DNA of 64,000 nt from Macrotis lagotis (lineage: Eukaryota; Chordata; Mammalia; Peramelemorphia; Peramelidae), in the NCBI RefSeq assembly GCF_037893015.1, contig NC_133658.1, positions 640,281,166-640,345,165 on the forward strand, read 5' to 3'. Below are positions 36,411 to 48,240 of this stretch, in pieces; positions within the stretch are counted from its first letter, which is position 1; each line of letters begins with the position of its first letter. The position numbers were made by a program, and so were the translations under genes. The notes beneath the pieces were generated by a model. It saw nothing but the letters and a program-made list of their open reading frames with translations, was not told where the DNA came from and did no database searches.

Positions 36411-36614
36411 GTTAAACCATGCTTCCTTTGTTTAACAAACATATATAATCAACGTAATCCAACCCATACCTCTGACAGAGTCTTTATACAATACCTTAGG
36501 CAATGGGCATCCATTTTATGCTTGAAGATTTCCAGGGGAAAATTCTACTGATTCACCTAGGTAGCTCATTTTTCTTTTGGACAAGTCTAATTGAATCAAA
36601 ATCTTCCTTTTTGG

Positions 36615-36715
36615 GAGGTTAAATGACTTATTTTCCTAGGGTTACAGATAATATATGGTAGAATTCAGATTCAAACTGAGGTCTGAGTCAAAATTCAATA
36701 TTCTTTATGCAACAT
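36615..36715 (-). repeat. MIR relic
   Basis: 'gttaaatgacttattttcc', 'gaattcagattcaaactgagg'. Confidence 0.55.
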
Positions 36716-36964
36716 AACTAAACTATTCCCTTTATAACAAACTTAGTGAAATAATCACGACTATAGTTCTATCTCTTTATGAAGCAGTTGATCTTGGACT
36801 GAGGGTTAGCCACAGATATTGCCAGACCCTTTAATTTAGATATTTTAGGGGTATGTCACTCAATGAATCATTATGTGCTCATGACTGCAGATAGGTCAAT
36901 CTGCATTAATTTTAATAAGTCAGAAAGTACTCAGGATGGAGGGAAGTGACAATAACTGATAATC

Positions 36965-37100
36965 TTGAAATATATAAACTTGCAAAATGCTTTACATATA
37001 TTATCTCAACTGATTGCTTATGACAATCTTGTATCAAAAACAGGTTAAATTGATTTACAGATCAGGGAACAGACTCAGAGTTAAAATTACTTCCCTTAGC
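36965..37100 (-). repeat. MIR relic
   Basis: 'aaaatgctttacatatattatc', 'gatcagggaacagactcagag'. Confidence 0.65.
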
Positions 37101-37114
37101 CCTTATTATGTATT

Positions 37115-37279
37115 CTTTTTTTTTTGCAAGGCAAATGGGGGTTAAGTGGCTTACCCAAGGTCACACAACTAGGTAATTATTAAGTGTCTGAGTTATTAAG
37201 TGTCTGAGACTGGATTTGAACCCAGGTACTCCTGACTTCAGGGCTGGTGCTTTGTCCACTGCACCACCTAGCTGCCCCC
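37115..37279 (-). mobile_element. short tRNA-headed SINE with an internal 16-bp duplication
   Basis: Poly(T), 'gcaaggcaaatgggggttaa', reversed head 'gtccactgcaccacctagct'. The block ttattaagtgtctgag occurs twice in tandem (about 37179-37210), unlike the other copies. Flanks resemble each other (ttattatgtattcttt and ttattatatattcttt). Confidence 0.9.
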
Positions 37280-37534
37280 TTTATTATATATTCTTTAAAG
37301 AGACTCTTATATATCTGCTTTGTAAATGGTGGAGTTGGGGAGAGGGAAGAACAGAAAGCCTCTGTAGAGGGAAGAAAAGTATTTGAATAAACTTTTGAAA
37401 TTTGAAATTCTTTACTTACCTACCTGGAAAGACCTAGACTATTTTAATCAAAAAGTATAAATTCTGGACTGCTTCATAACTGAAAATCAAGTCAGAACAC
37501 TTCTTTTTTTGACTATTATATACAAGATGCTATT

Positions 37535-37660
37535 AACGAGCAGTGTGACCTCAGACCTTTCTGGGTCTCAACTTTCCCCATTTTTTAGAATTAGTGGGTT
37601 GAATTAGAAAGCCTCTAGTGTTCTTTTCAAGCCTCTTTGAGTCTAAGGTTTTACTGTGCT
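37535..37660 (+). repeat. MIR relic
   Basis: 'gtgacctcagacctttctggg', 'tctcaactttcccca'. Confidence 0.65.
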
Positions 37661-37767
37661 AGATTCCACAGTGCAATGTACTTCTAATAATGATTTTTAA
37701 AAGACTAGACCTCTGTAAGATGGGATTTTGGTACTTAATACATTCTGGTCATTATTGATTGTGGTGT

Positions 37768-38080
37768 TTGTGTTGTTTGTTCTTCATTCTTGAAGAAGAC
37801 CATGACATTAAGGGAGGTGATGCCATGACAAGGACATGAATTGGATTTGAGTGAGGGGATGCTATACTAAGTCACCAGTTTCACTTTCTCTACTCTAGAG
37901 TCATTTGAATCTTGTGGTCAGATGTGAATCAGGATGACTGGAGATAGCACTGGATGCAGTCAGGGTTAAGTGACATGTCCAAGGTCATACAATTAGTGTC
38001 AGTTGTCTGAGATCAGATTTGAACTCCCATCCTCCTGACTCCAAGACCAGCTCTATTCACTGTGTCACCTAGCTGCCTAC
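37768..38080 (-). mobile_element. long SINE with RTE-like tail
   Basis: It starts on the plus strand with the reversed tail 'ttgttcttcattcttgaaga', then body 'gagtgaggggatgctatac' and 'cagatgtgaatcaggatgac', then the reversed tRNA-like head ending 'tgtcacctagctgcc'. Confidence 0.9.
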
Positions 38081-38377
38081 CTCTGCTGATAAATACTCAT
38101 TGAAGGTGGGAGGGGTGCAGGGTGTAGGACATTCTTCTTATCTTAAGGGTCAGGGAATGTCTTCTCAAACAGGAACCCTTCCACAATTTAATTTATTTTG
38201 CGTAATTAAAGGAAATCAAAGTCCTAGAAGGCTGTAGACACACTGTATATAGTCTGCTGAGTGGATCCATGGATTGAAGCTGAATTCTTTTTGAGCTAGC
38301 AGACAGCAATTCTGTGTGGATGCAAGCATGAGGATGCCTCCTGTCTAGAAACTCACTTTTATTTTTCTGGAGTGTGT

Positions 38378-38379
38378 GG

Positions 38380-38416
<37 letters not shown>

Positions 38417-38424
38417 CATGCGTG

Positions 38425-38463
<39 letters not shown>
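38378..38463 (+). repeat. (TG)n microsatellite with CG steps
   Basis: Two TG runs separated by 'gcgcgcacatgcg'. Alternating purine-pyrimidine over about 85 bp. Confidence 0.95.
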
Positions 38464-38466
<3 letters not shown>

Positions 38467-38756
38467 GGTGACCTGGTTCAAGGAGAAGGAAGAGGGGGAT
38501 GATACAGGAGCTACAATTACCAAATAATATTGGTTGTTACTAAAGAACAAAAGTGAGTAATTGAAATACAGTTGAATGAGCAGTGCTCCAAATTCAGAAC
38601 CCCAGGGGTGTTATCCATTTCTATAATTGCATCACAAAGTTGAAAGATTTTTTTTCTTCTTCTTTTGCCTTCAAGGAAGCATAGGCTAACAAATAGGATA
38701 GAAAGATTTTGCCTATTCAACTCTGCATTTCTCCTCCAAGGAAACACCCATAGGGC

Positions 38757-38905
38757 AAAAGAGCCCTGGATTATGAGTCAGGAAATATACATTATACTTC
38801 CAGCCATCCTACTGGCAGTATGACTCCTGGACATGTCATATTTATGGAACTGTTTTTCCTTATCTGTAGAATGAGGTGGTGGACAAATGATTTTTACTTA
38901 AATTT
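38757..38905 (+). repeat. MIR relic
   Basis: 'gccctggattatgagtcagg', 'ttccttatctgtagaatgagg'. Confidence 0.65.
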
Positions 38906-38924
38906 CACTTTAGTGAAGTCGGAC

Positions 38925-39095
38925 CTATGCATGGTATAGTATATAGCATACTGGACATGGAATCAGGAAAATGTGGGTTCAAATCCTGACTTTGATACTT
39001 CCTACTTATTTGATCCTAAGAAAGTTGCTATTTATAAAATGAGAGGGCTGAATTGGATTACTTCTTAAGATTACTTATATCTCTAAATCTATGAT
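38925..39095 (+). repeat. MIR/THER-type SINE relic
   Basis: 'tactggacatggaatcagg', 'gggttcaaatcctgac' (B box) and 'aaaatgagagggctgaa'. Confidence 0.7.
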
Positions 39096-39407
39096 GTAGG
39101 CCAAAGTGATCTCTTCTTCTTCTTCTGAACTCCCCAAACCCTGTCTATACTGTACTACCTTTCAAAAATGTCCATATATTTCCCCCCAATTAGAACTAAG
39201 TTTTAGGAAACAAAGTTCTTACTATGCCTAATACAATGCCTTGCATCTTAAGTGGGCTCTTACAAAAGTTTGCTTGTGAATTCCAGAAGTTTTCATTCTT
39301 TCACTGTATTTTTGCTTATCTTGCAGTCTTGTAACCCTCCTTGATCTGAACCTTAGTTTTATATTTTTATAAAATGAGGCACCTAAAAAAAAAACTTGAA
39401 TAAAAGT

Positions 39408-39582
39408 GGGGCAGCTAGGTGGTGTGGGGTGGGTAGGTGGCGCAGTGGATAGAGCACTGGCCCTGGAGTCAGGAGTACCCGAGTTCAAATCCGGCCTCAG
39501 ACACTTAATAATTACCTAGTTGTGTGGCCTTGGGCAAGCCACTTAACCCCATTGCTTTGCAAAAAAACCTATAAAAAAACGA
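39408..39582 (+). mobile_element. short tRNA-headed SINE with a partly doubled head
   Basis: 'gcagctaggtggtg' is followed by 'gtaggtggcgcagtggatag', so the A-box region is present one and a half times. B box 'gagttcaaatcc', end 'attgctttgcaaaaaaacct'. It lies inside a MIR-like relic (39335-39650). Confidence 0.85.
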
Positions 39583-39971
39583 GGCAGTTGTACCAAAGAG
39601 TCACTGAAGGTCTTTTGAGCCTTAAAGATCCAAGATACTAAAAAGCTATTTATTGAGCCCATATTGTTAAAATAGAAACTTTTATAACATTAACTTTGAA
39701 AAGAAATAGTCTGCTTAGTAGGCCTAAATGATTATAGAATACTTAATCTATTCACTTGTCTTTCCCTTTGCCCATTAAATAAAAAAAAATGATTTGCAAA
39801 GAACTCTCATAGCTAAGGAAAGATAATAAAATTGGGAGGGAAGTGGGAGTAAAGAATGAAGAGAATGCTATTAGACATTTTGGAGGAGTAGACAAGTTAT
39901 AATAAAACTTTAGTTGCTCAAAAAAAGATAAAAATATTTGATCACATTCAATTTCCTGACTATTTAGTGTT

Positions 39972-40297
39972 ACATTGGGTAACTAGGTGGCTTAGTGGAT
40001 AGAGCACTGGCCTTGGAGCCAGGAGAACAGGAGTTTGAATCCATCCTCAGATACTTGAATCTTACTAGCTTAGCTGTGTGACCCTGGGTAAGTCATTTCA
40101 CCCAGTTACCTCACATCCAGGGTCATCTCCAGTTGTCTGGATACCTATCTGACCACTGACCCAGATGACTCTGGAGGAGAAAGTGAGGCTTGTGGCTTAG
40201 TACAGCATCCCCTCACAAATCCTATTCACATGCTTGTCATGGCATCACTTCCTTGATGTTGTAGTCTTTTTTGAAAATGGACAAAAATAAATTTTAA
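39972..40297 (+). mobile_element. long SINE with RTE-like tail
   Basis: tRNA-like head 'aggtggcttagtggatagag', 'gtgtgaccctgggtaagtc', body 'gagaaagtgaggcttg' and tail 'tttgaaaatggacaaaaata'. Full length in the sense orientation. Confidence 0.88.
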
Positions 40298-40299
40298 AA

Positions 40300-40960
40300 A
40301 AATGAAGGACAAACATTAGTGATCAGTAATTATTAAAAATGCAACTGAGTCATTTATTTACTTTAGACCCTAACAATGGGTTCATTAAAAAAAAAAACAT
40401 TGTTTTTATTGACAACCCATTGTTTTGACCTGTTCCTAGCACAGGTCTTTGAAACAGATTTCTTGTGCATTTAGTTCTTTGCAGTTGAGCTAGACAATAG
40501 TTTATACCACTTTCATTTATCATTCTAAAAAAGCTTAGTTTAGCAAAGATTGTGTCCTTTGTTTTATGGGTGAATGATTCTAGGTCTGTGCAAGTGATCA
40601 ATCCAAACATCACCTACAGCTTGACCATATTTAATCTCTAGAGCTGGGGGACTATTTGATGGGAACATAGGTCAGTAGGTGATGATTTACTTTAGTGGTG
40701 GAATGGAAGTAGGGTGGGGAAGGAGAATGATCGGATTTCAAACCAAGTTACATTTGGGTGGAGGTCTACCTCTTGGAAAAAAAATAGCTCTATTCTTCAT
40801 TAAAAACTATGCATACTGTTTTAAGCAGAGATCTTTGACATAGCCATTCAATCACCTTTTATAAACTAGGACACATGCTCTAGATTAACTAATTATTGTC
40901 TGATTCTTTTTTCTAAGTATGACTTTCAGAAGCTAAAATGGGAATATAGTTGTATTCTCT
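40300..40960. other. no feature recognised
   Basis: Unique intronic DNA, AT-rich. No frame or repeat named. Confidence 0.4.
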
Positions 40961-40962
40961 CT

Positions 40963-41012
40963 CTCTCTCTCTCTCTTTCCCTCTCTCTCCCTCTGTCTCT
41001 CTTCCCTACTTC

Positions 41013-41056
<44 letters not shown>
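40963..41056 (+). repeat. compound (CT)n-(CA)n microsatellite
   Basis: A CT run with interruptions is followed directly by about 17 CA units. Confidence 0.95.
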
Positions 41057-41058
<2 letters not shown>

Positions 41059-41059
41059 G

Positions 41060-41815
41060 TTTATCTAAAAATTGGTCATAGCTCTTCAATTATTTGTATT
41101 TGTTATTACCCTCATTTTTACAACTGTGTTAACCTACCCAAGTTTTATTTCCTTATACTATACCCTATAATGAACCCTCTGCTCCAACCAGATTGGTCTA
41201 ATCACTTTTCTCTCAACAAATCATGTTCATGTCTACTCAACCTATGACATAATTAAAGAAAGTGATTGTTTTATACATTTTTAATTTAATTAAATTATAA
41301 GTGATAAAAATAAAAATAATTTAATTTAATATGGAGGAATTGTTCATTGATGCTTACTAGAGATTTTCTAACTTCATTGATTTTGATCTTTGTTCACTTC
41401 AGGAAGCCAGATCTTCATAAAATCCCAATTATGAATTTCCTTAAAATACTTAGAATACCTGAAATTTTCTTTGTTTGCAAAAGTTTTTCTCCATTGGGGA
41501 GGTTCTTCCCCTTTTAGAATAGGAAAAAATTTTTCATGCCTAAATCTCCTTCCATTTAAAATGGAGCAACAGAGAATTTTTTTTCTCATTAATCTGAATT
41601 TCTTTTTAAAAAACTTGTATAAACATCTATTGCCTAGTTTTCACATTTTTCTCCTTTATCTTGATTAAAAAATCCCAAATTCATTTCTTAACTTTAAAAG
41701 TAACTTTCCCTTTTATCAAAGCTCTGATTTTATCCCATTTCTTTCAAGTTTTTAAAATAATCAGTCCCCTCCAGTTTCTGACTGTTGAGAGTACCCAAAC
41801 ATAAACCCTTTTTAT
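41060..41815. other. no gene; unassigned intronic DNA
   Basis: AT-rich with no LINE or SINE motif. Frames at 41374-41668 are on both strands and look like chance. Confidence 0.4.
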
Positions 41816-41819
41816 TTTC

Positions 41820-42245
41820 CTTAGATATTGAATCTGAGAGGCATAAGGGGCCTCCAGAGATCTTCTAGCCTAACCTTTCTAGAGGTATGAAGCCCCTCTA
41901 CTCTGTTTCTGAATCTAACCTCTACATGTAAGCTCTCAAGTGATGAGGGTGCTCACTACCTCCCTCAGAGGGCTCTTCTAATTATGGATGGTTCTATGTT
42001 AGAAAGTTCTTCCTTTCTGGTCCCTATAATTTCTACCCATTGATTCTACCTCTTCTTTTTTGTATCCATGAAGAATGTCTAATTCTTATTCCATATGACA
42101 CTTCAAATGTATAGTATCATTAAAATTATTTAAAAGGTTATTAATAAAGACTATTATTAAAGATAGATAGTCTTCCTTTTCTTTTCCTAACCTTGTTTCT
42201 TTTCTACGCTAAATATTCTCACTTCCTTCAATGAGAACAGATTTC
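41820..42245 (+). repeat. CR1/L3-type LINE 3' end relic
   Basis: 'cctccagagatcttctagcc', 'ctcactacctccctcagag', 'agaaagttcttcctttctgg', 'ttctacccattgattctacc' and 'aatattctcacttccttcaat' appear in the order of a CR1/L3 3' region. Confidence 0.7.
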
Positions 42246-42667
42246 ATGAGGGACATGCAAGCAATAAAAAATACATTTTTCTATTCCATAGTCCTCATCT
42301 GTTGTTCAGAAAACATGGAGGACTTTCTCCCCATGAACATTATATTTTAAAATAGGGGAACTAAAGAAAGTTACATATGAAAGATTTGGGAATACAGTTC
42401 ACTACTCATGAAAACCATTTGCAACAGGGGTTTGATTGGAGGAGATAGTTTATTGTCATAACAAATATAAAAATAAGGCACTGCATGATTAAAACCATTT
42501 GACAAGTGGACCTATTTAATGGATTCTGTATGTAAGAAGGGTCAGTTATTTTCTCAGAGATGACAGAGGAGACTTGTGGACCAAGGTAGTTTTTTTCCCC
42601 CTTATTTTGTCAATGGTTTATTCAATTAGCCAATAGAATTTTTCTGACTTGGCAAGTCTGTTTTAAT

Positions 42668-43160
42668 TAAAGATTTTATTTATTTTGAGTTTTATAATTT
42701 TTCCCCCAATCTTACTTCCCTCCCCCCCCCCACAGAAAGCAATTTGTCAGTTTTACATTGTTTCCATGTTGTACATTGATCCAAATTGAGTGTGATGAGA
42801 AAAAAATCATATCCTTGAAGAAGAAACATAAAGTATAAGAGATAACAAGATCAGACAATAAGATAGCAGTTTTTTTCCTAAATTAAAGGGAATAGTCCTT
42901 GAACTTCGTTCAAAATTCATGGCTCTTTATCTGGATACAGATGGTATTTTCCATTGTAGACAGCCCAGAATTGTCCCTGATTGTTGCACTGATGGAATGA
43001 GCAAGTCCATCAAGATTGATCATCGTCCCCATGTTGCTGTTAGGGTGTACAGTGTTTTTCTGGTTCTGCTCATCTCGCTCAGCATCAGTTCATGCAAATC
43101 CCTCCAGGCTTCCCTGAATTCCCATCCCTCCTGGTTTCTAATAGAACAATATTGTTCCAT
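42668..43160 (-). mobile_element. 5'-truncated L1, perfect 17-bp target duplication
   Basis: The minus-strand L1 3' end includes the reversed 'gatcatcgtccccatgttg' and 'tgcaaatccctccaggctt' blocks found at the end of the full-length copy. It is flanked by ggcaagtctgttttaat at 42651-42667 and 43161-43177. There is no long poly(A); the end is the 'aaataaaatcttt' type. Confidence 0.93.
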
Positions 43161-43179
43161 GGCAAGTCTGTTTTAATAG

Positions 43180-43736
43180 CCATAGAGAAATCCAAAATTC
43201 TATTCACTTTGTTCTTCACAAAGGTTGTACCTCAATATCTTGGTAGGAGTGTCTACACAAATAATCAGAGATTGGAAGAAAAATATCTTCTCTTTAATAT
43301 ACACAATTGCTCTGATTAGACTCTTCTTGTCTCTTGGTTATTTAGTAAAGAACTCTTTGGTGAAAGCTTAATAATAGAAGAAAATGGGAAAAAAGAGGGA
43401 AAGGAGGGTGGAGTTTGTGTGTGTGTGTGTTTGTATATGTGTGTATATTTGTGTGTGTGATCATACCTTTGTGAAGTGAGATATGCAAAGGGACAGTTAT
43501 CTATATTTATGATTCATTAAAATCTATTGCTAGTCTTCCTTTTCTATCCCAAATTGATACTGTTTATAATCACATAAATGTCACAAATTTTTCTTGGAAA
43601 TTCTAATGTTTATCATCATTCTTCAATATTTCTTTAGCCATTTAACTTGCTTCAATAATTTCTTTAGTTATTCCTTGATTGATTGATACTTTGCTTCCTG
43701 TTTACCAGTACAAAAAAATGGTTGGTTGATTCTTGT
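43180..43736. other. no gene; contains a TG-rich tract
   Basis: A (TG)n-like tract lies at 43417-43460. The rest is unassigned. Confidence 0.45.
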
Positions 43737-45300
43737 TCTTCATTATCTTAGAAGATCAGAATGACATCACTATGTTTGAGACAAATTATAGCATGTCTGA
43801 CTGGTGACTGATCAGACCAACAGGAACTCGGAATGCTCTTCCACAGGTTGGGCACAAATAGTCTATGTGAACCCCTGGAGTGGGTAATCTAAACTTATGT
43901 ATGTCACATTTCCTTGGAGCTGTTTCAATTCTGCCTTCCTTATAGAGTGCAGCCCCCTCACTGATGAGGGCACACCATGCTGGGTGGTCCTGTGCCAGTG
44001 TCTCCCAATCAATTCTAAAATTCTTCAATAAGACTTTCAGGGTGTCTCAGTATTGCTTTTTCAGACCCCCTTGTGACTGCTTTCCCTGTGTGAGTTCTCC
44101 ATAAAGTAGTTTTTTTTTGGCATGTCTACATCTGCCATTCTAATGACATGTCCAGCTCATTGTAGTTGCATTCTCTATAGTAATTAATGTTAGGCAGTTT
44201 AGTTCAAGAAAGGACCACACTGTCTGGTATCTTCTCCTGTCAGATGATCTTCAGAATCTTCCTAAGACAATTTAAATGGAAGCGATTCAGTTCCCTGCTA
44301 TGGTAGACTGGCCAGATTTCACAGGCATATAACAATGAGGTTAGCACAACAGCTCTGTAGACCTTCAGTTTGGTAGTTAGTCTAATACCTCTTCTCTCCC
44401 ATACTCTCCTTTGGAACCTTCCAAATACTGAACTATGACAATGCTAGTGTCAACCTCATTATCAATGTGTACCTCCTTGGAAATGACACTACCAAGGCAA
44501 GTGAACTTATCCATAATACTCAAAACTTCTCCATTTGCTGTAACTGATGGTTCCACATGTGGATTATGTGGTGCTGACTGATGGAGCAACTGTGTTTCTT
44601 GGTATTAATTGTTAAACCAAAATTGGCACAAGTAGCAGAGAATCAATCCATACTTTGGTGTGTCTCAGCTTCAGGGGCTGCATTGAATACACAATCATCT
44701 GCAAACAGAAGATCATGCACCAACACTCCCTCTACTTTGGTCTTGGCTTGTAACCTTTCCAAGTTGAAGAATTTGCCATCAGTGTGGTACCTGACCTTGA
44801 GGCTATGTTCATCTTCATTGAAGGCATTTGATAATATGACTGAAAATATCATGCTAAAAAGTATGGGAGCAAAGATACATCCTTGTTTTATTCCATTGGT
44901 GACTGGGGAAATTTCGAGAGCATCGTCCACTATCCAGAACCCAGGCACACATGCCATCATGAAATTGATGTACAATACTGATGAACTTCTCTGGGTAACC
45001 AAATTTTTCCATAAATTCTTGCAACTGACAGTATCAAAGGCTTTGGTCTACAAATGTTGTATCCAGACCTCTGTTCTGTCCTTGGCATTTTTTCCCAGAG
45101 TTGACAGCAGCAAACACTGTATCAACTGTTCCTCTCCCTTTCTGAAGCCACACTGGCTCTCAGGAAGGTGACCAACTTCCAGCTGAAGGATCAGCCTATT
45201 GAGAAGGACTCTGGAAAGAATCTTACCAGCAATGACTAAAAGAAAAATATTCCTGTGATTGTCACAGGACAATCCATTCCCTTTACCTTTATAGAGATGG
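43737..45300 (-). pseudogene. RTE-like non-LTR retrotransposon, 3' half (reverse transcriptase relic)
   Basis: Minus-strand frames run in order from about 45300 to 43786. They are KILSRVLLNRLILQLEVGHL and LPESQCGFRKG; TKAFDTVS; NGIKQGCIFAPILFSMIFS; the intact catalytic box DLLFADDCVF; DKFTCLGSVISKEVHIDNEV; and a C-terminal zinc-finger-like end CPTCGRAFRVPVGLISHQ. Frames change between pieces, so it is dead. The endonuclease is missing (5' truncation near 45300). From memory this protein type belongs to RTE/RTE-X-like elements; the exact clade is uncertain. Its 3' tail resembles that of the long SINE. Confidence 0.85.
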
Positions 45301-45429
45301 AAGAAAAATACTTACAAAAATATGGTTATTGTTGAACATTTATTTCTCTTATGCTTTCTTTAAGTAACTATGTGCCCTGTGGTTGAAGTGTTATGCTTGA
45401 AATCACAAGACCTGAATTCCAGTTCAGGC

Positions 45430-45728
45430 TCTGCAGGCAGTTAGGTGTAGTTATAGAGCACCAGCTCTGGAGTCAGGAGGTCCTGCATTCAAATTTGACC
45501 TCAGATACTGACTAGCCATGTGACCTTGGACAAGTCACTTAACCCAATTACCTCACATCCAGAATATCTCCAGTCATCCTGATTCTTATCTGATTATTGG
45601 ACCCAGATGGCTCTGGAGGAAAAAGTGAGCCTGATACAGCAACCCTCACTGAAATCCAATTTCACTTCCTTATCAAGTCATCACCTCCTTGTTGTTATTC
45701 TTTGAGAATGAAGGACAAACATCTCAAT
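45430..45728 (+). mobile_element. long SINE with RTE-like tail
   Basis: 'gttatagagcaccagctctgg', 'gcattcaaatttgacc', 'gtgaccttggacaagtcac', body 'ggaggaaaaagtgagcctg' and tail 'ttctttgagaatgaagga'. It interrupts a MIR-like piece at 45372-45430. Confidence 0.88.
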
Positions 45729-45924
45729 AACATCCAACATGAATCCCTTTTAATCAAGGCAAACTGACTTTCTACTGATAACTGAATATTCCATGAGCTT
45801 TCTCCATCCTCCCCCAGTTTTCTCCTAATCTTTCCCTTCTACCCTAAATATTTCATTTTCACTTTTTTAAAGTCCTATTAATGTTTTCGTCTTCCATGGA
45901 GACTTCATTTGTCATGGGTTAATG

Positions 45925-46085
45925 AATTTGAAAGAGCTTGAAAGACTACATACATTATCTGATTCAACTATTTCATTTTACAGATGAAGAAATCAAGACT
46001 TTTATCTAAGGCCACACATTGTATGCTTCAGAGATAGGATATGAACCCAGATCTTCTGATTCCAAAGCCACTGTATCATACTTCT
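45925..46085 (-). repeat. MIR relic
   Basis: 'catttcattttacagatgaag', 'ggatatgaacccagatcttct', 'agccactgtatcatac'. Confidence 0.75.
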
Positions 46086-46329
46086 TTTTTTCACTCAAGT
46101 GATTAATTTCTTAATTCTTATAGTACTTTGGCATTATTTATTCAGATGGTACTTATCACAGTCCATCTTGTATCATAATTAATTGTTTATATGCCTTCTC
46201 TCTCCCTTCTAGATAATAATATCTTTGAGAATAGTGATCATGGGTTGTATACCCAGCATGGCATTGTGCATATAGTAAACACAGTGATATTTGTAAATTA
46301 AGAAAGGACCCCTTTCCCCAAAAATATTA

Positions 46330-46950
46330 CAGATATCTAATTTTTAACCTTATTTTTATTATTTTCTCTTATTTTTAGATCACATTTATTTCCAAATATC
46401 TCTCTTCCCTCACATTAGAAGCACCCTTTCTATCATAGACTAAAAAAAAGAAAGGGGGGGGGGATAAAAGCATTTTAACAAAACTAACCAGTATATTGAC
46501 TGTTTCCAATTGTATAGGGGCAGTATCCCCTTATTTATAGTTTCTCACTTCTCCAATGAAGGGAAGGAAGATTCATTTTATCAGCTCTTCTCTGAGTTCA
46601 AGCTTGGTCCTTATATATAATTCAATTTTTCTTTTTCTTTCTGTTTCCCCCATTAACATTGTTGTCATTGCATATATTGTTTCTTGGTTCTGTTTATTTT
46701 ACCCTCTACCAGTTTGTATGTCTTCTCTTGATTCTCTGAATTATTCTTATTTGTCATTAGTTATGACAGAAATCTTTCATTACCTCCATGTTCCACAGTT
46801 AGTTTAGTCAATGTTTAGTTCAAATAAAATGTTTATCCATGTTTTTTTTGCATTACTTTGCTTCTGTAAAAAATATTGCTTCAAATCTTTGTCAATATGT
46901 GGGATCACTACAACCTCCTATCAAATACCACTTTCCCCTCTATTTTATAT
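46330..46950 (-). repeat. diverged L1 3' region, antisense
   Basis: C/T-rich start, a 'aaaaagaaaggggggggggg' tract, 'caaaactaaccagtatattg' and the reversed 'aatattgcttcaaatctttg' block parallel the other antisense L1 3' ends (2700-3300, 59272-59749). Confidence 0.5.
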
Positions 46951-48170
46951 ATGCTAATGGTGGCTTAAAAGATTGAGGGTATCTTCTGTAACACTCATAT
47001 CCCCAAAGCCTTGTCTCTGTTGTCTATCCTTACTGTCACTGGTATACCTGGGAATTCAGAGGCAGTAATTTAAAGGTGGCTGTCAACCTCAAACAGTTGG
47101 GCTTTAAGGTTTCTTCATTGTCTGTTTTCCTTCTCTTACTCTACTCCTATCCATGTGATAAATGGTAAGGGAGGGAAGAGTGTTACCAACTTCTAAAAAT
47201 TTAACAGGTTATATCTAAATATATTTGAATAGAAAAAACATCCTGGTCCTGAGATAATTAATGATTGGTATTTCACTACCCTTTACATCAATAACGCAGA
47301 GATCTATAGTATTGATGTGACTTTTCCACTTTGGCGCTAAGCCAAATCTTAAAGGTTACCTTTTGTCTCATTCTGTACCCTGCTGGTAGATGTAGCTGCT
47401 AGAAAAATGATCAAAAACTCAATCTCTCCTGAATAGCAAAGACATACAGAGAGACCAAACATCTCAGTCAAAAGAGAAGACAGAATGAATGGTAGTTGGA
47501 AGGTCTTTCTCTGCTTTGCGTTAATGGTGAATGGCTCATATGTATGCTTTAGGGTGATGAAAGGATAGAAAATAACTATCTCTCCCTAGAGAGAATTTCT
47601 TTCTTGCACCAACCCTTCCCAATGCCCTACCAGCTATCACATGCAAGGAGACAAATGTACGTATCGACCTTAAAACAAAGGGGAGGCTTTGCTGTGATAG
47701 ATTCATCTAATGTGGCATGATTTGTTGCTGTAGAAACACATGCTGAGTGATCATTGCTAATCAAGATTCCTAACATGCTTCCCCCTCACAATAGTCACGT
47801 CTCAGCTATCCTTCTTGATATCTTAGAGCAGGTGCTGGGGATATTTTCTAGAAAAGTTATATAAAGCACCTTAATGGTTTTTCCTGTTGCTACTGCTTGA
47901 GTTGGCTTATATAAATGTCAGGAATAGGGAGAAATTGTTTATTATTCTGACCTGCTGTCTTAGTATCACTCCTTATTTGGATAGTACTGTACTGCTCAAA
48001 ATGTAGTAAAGGTTGGCTTACTTACTATTTCCCTCAGCTCATGACACAGTCTACAAAAGGTCTTTTCTAAACCTCAGCTGCTAGTATATTCCCCCTCTAA
48101 AATTATTTACTTATATATTCATATATATGTATGTATTTATATGTTGTTTACTTATGTATTTATATGTATA
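46951..48170. other. unique intronic DNA, no gene
   Basis: Higher-complexity DNA without repeat motifs. The part at about 47640-47790 has balanced composition and is a fair candidate for a conserved non-coding element, but conservation cannot be tested here. Confidence 0.4.
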
Positions 48171-48171
48171 A

Positions 48172-48240
48172 TTTGTATCCTCATTGCCTAACAGTGACTG
48201 GCAACCTAGTAGGTGCTTAATAGATATTAATTGATTGATT
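48172..48240 (+). repeat. L2 3' end fragment
   Basis: 'cctcattgcctaacagtg', 'ctagtaggtgcttaatagat' match the L2 3' terminus. Confidence 0.65.

Noticed and set aside
38193..38550. Antisense frames rich in Thr-His repeats
   Set aside because: They are translations of the (TG)n microsatellite.
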